64,000 bases of DNA from JAZRYE01 sp045600585 (GTDB lineage: Bacteria > Bacillota_I > Bacilli_A > RFN20 > CAG-826), in NCBI GenBank assembly GCA_045600585.1, contig JAZRYE010000011.1:1-64000 (forward strand), in the 5' to 3' direction. This document shows, in pieces, positions 63,771-64,000 of the stretch; positions within the stretch are counted from its first letter, which is position 1; each line of letters opens with the position of its first letter. The position numbers and the translations under genes were made by a program. The notes under the pieces are model-generated. The model saw only the letters and a list, made by a program, of their open reading frames with translations, was not told the DNA's origin and did no database searches.

Positions 63771-64000
63771 ATGGTCATTTTGCATATTGCATGTTTAAAT
63801 GAATTAAAATTTAGCGGTGTTGGTGTGGTTGTTCCACAGATTGTTGCTTCACAGCAAAAAAACAATATTGTTGGATTAGTGAATTTAAGTAACATTCCGA
63901 TTCACGAAATTGATAATCAACTTAATTATAATAAAAAATTTGATATTTCTGATTTGCGATCACCGTTCAATCACCCTGATTTAGTTGTTTTTCATGAAAT
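63771..64000 (+). CDS. glycosyltransferase, family 4-like, partial at the window edge
   Basis: An ATG at 63771, four bases after the preceding stop, opens a frame that runs off the right edge. The 76 visible residues (MVILHIACLNELKFSGVGVV, then PDLVVFHE) fit the N-terminal domain of a GT-B glycosyltransferase, with a Gly-rich acceptor loop and a PDLVVFHE strand. It is probably a further capsule glycosyltransferase. Only the N-terminal part is in this window, so the family is provisional. Confidence 0.7.
   Translation, partial: MVILHIACLNELKFSGVGVVVPQIVASQQKNNIVGLVNLSNIPIHEIDNQLNYNKKFDISDLRSPFNHPDLVVFHE

Noticed and set aside
1..64000. tRNA, rRNA, CRISPR arrays, prophage structural genes or intact transposases
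   Set aside because: Looked for characteristic sequences and protein motifs on both strands and saw none that could be supported.

Overview
The window looks like chromosome from an uncultured, low-GC, Gram-positive-type bacterium of the Bacilli (gut lineages such as Erysipelotrichales, Acholeplasmatales or RF39-like groups). The basis is strong AT richness, AAGGAGG-type ribosome binding sites, many N-terminal lipobox lipoproteins with Ser/Thr/Asp/Glu linkers, a ClpB without its N-terminal domain preceded by CIRCE operators, and a Wzy-type capsule locus with a CpsD-like kinase and PHP phosphatase. TGA is used as a stop (for example at 62943-62945), so the standard code applies. No rRNA, tRNA or CRISPR array was seen. 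The species assignment is inference.

Layout. (1) 164-4451: a small helix-turn-helix-like protein, a frameshifted gene, and an atypical ABC-transporter operon (ATPase, 2-TM protein, membrane-anchored extracytoplasmic protein, 6-TM protein). (2) 4465-22088: a glycan uptake and processing regulon. It holds a sugar-binding lipoprotein, an Ig-like lipoprotein, a DUF4838 glycosidase-like lipoprotein, an AraC regulator, a 1,114-aa lipoprotein with duplicated modules, a cytoplasmic TIM-barrel glycosidase-like enzyme, two sugar permeases and a long CUT1-type ATPase. Three promoters carry the same tandem 14-bp element (consensus TGCAATTTTGATTA) repeated exactly 21 bp apart and 22-23 bp upstream of a -10 box. 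This ties the split transporter (binding protein at 4571, permeases at 18087) to one AraC activator. (3) 15856-16526: a small island inside that regulon with an AT-rich inverted repeat, a 121-aa possible BECR-fold nuclease without a ribosome binding site, and a GC-rich segment that looks like a structured RNA.

(4) 22172-24375: clpB with two CIRCE operators. (5) 24556-50229: about 25 kb of consecutive secreted or lipid-anchored proteins, all on the + strand, built from Ig/Big_2, InlB B-repeat, leucine-rich, LolA-like and other beta modules, including one HExxH metalloprotease. (6) 50470-53545: a second AraC regulator, an SGNH esterase and a beta-lactamase-fold hydrolase. (7) 53645-55056: an NfeD/SPFH membrane-microdomain pair. 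(8) 55289-64000: a capsule/exopolysaccharide locus with chain-length protein, tyrosine kinase, PHP phosphatase, nucleotide-sugar 4,6-dehydratase, UDP-sugar pyrophosphorylase, a LoaP/NusG-type antiterminator behind a structured leader, a VanZ-like protein, a priming sugar transferase and two glycosyltransferases, the last cut by the window edge.

The most notable points are the tandem-repeat AraC operators, the 15.9-16.5 kb ORF-plus-RNA island, the strong hairpins that can mask ribosome binding sites before 743 and 41882, the ABC ATPase with a C-terminal extension of about 270 residues, the frameshifted gene at about 1198, and the modular lipoprotein array.
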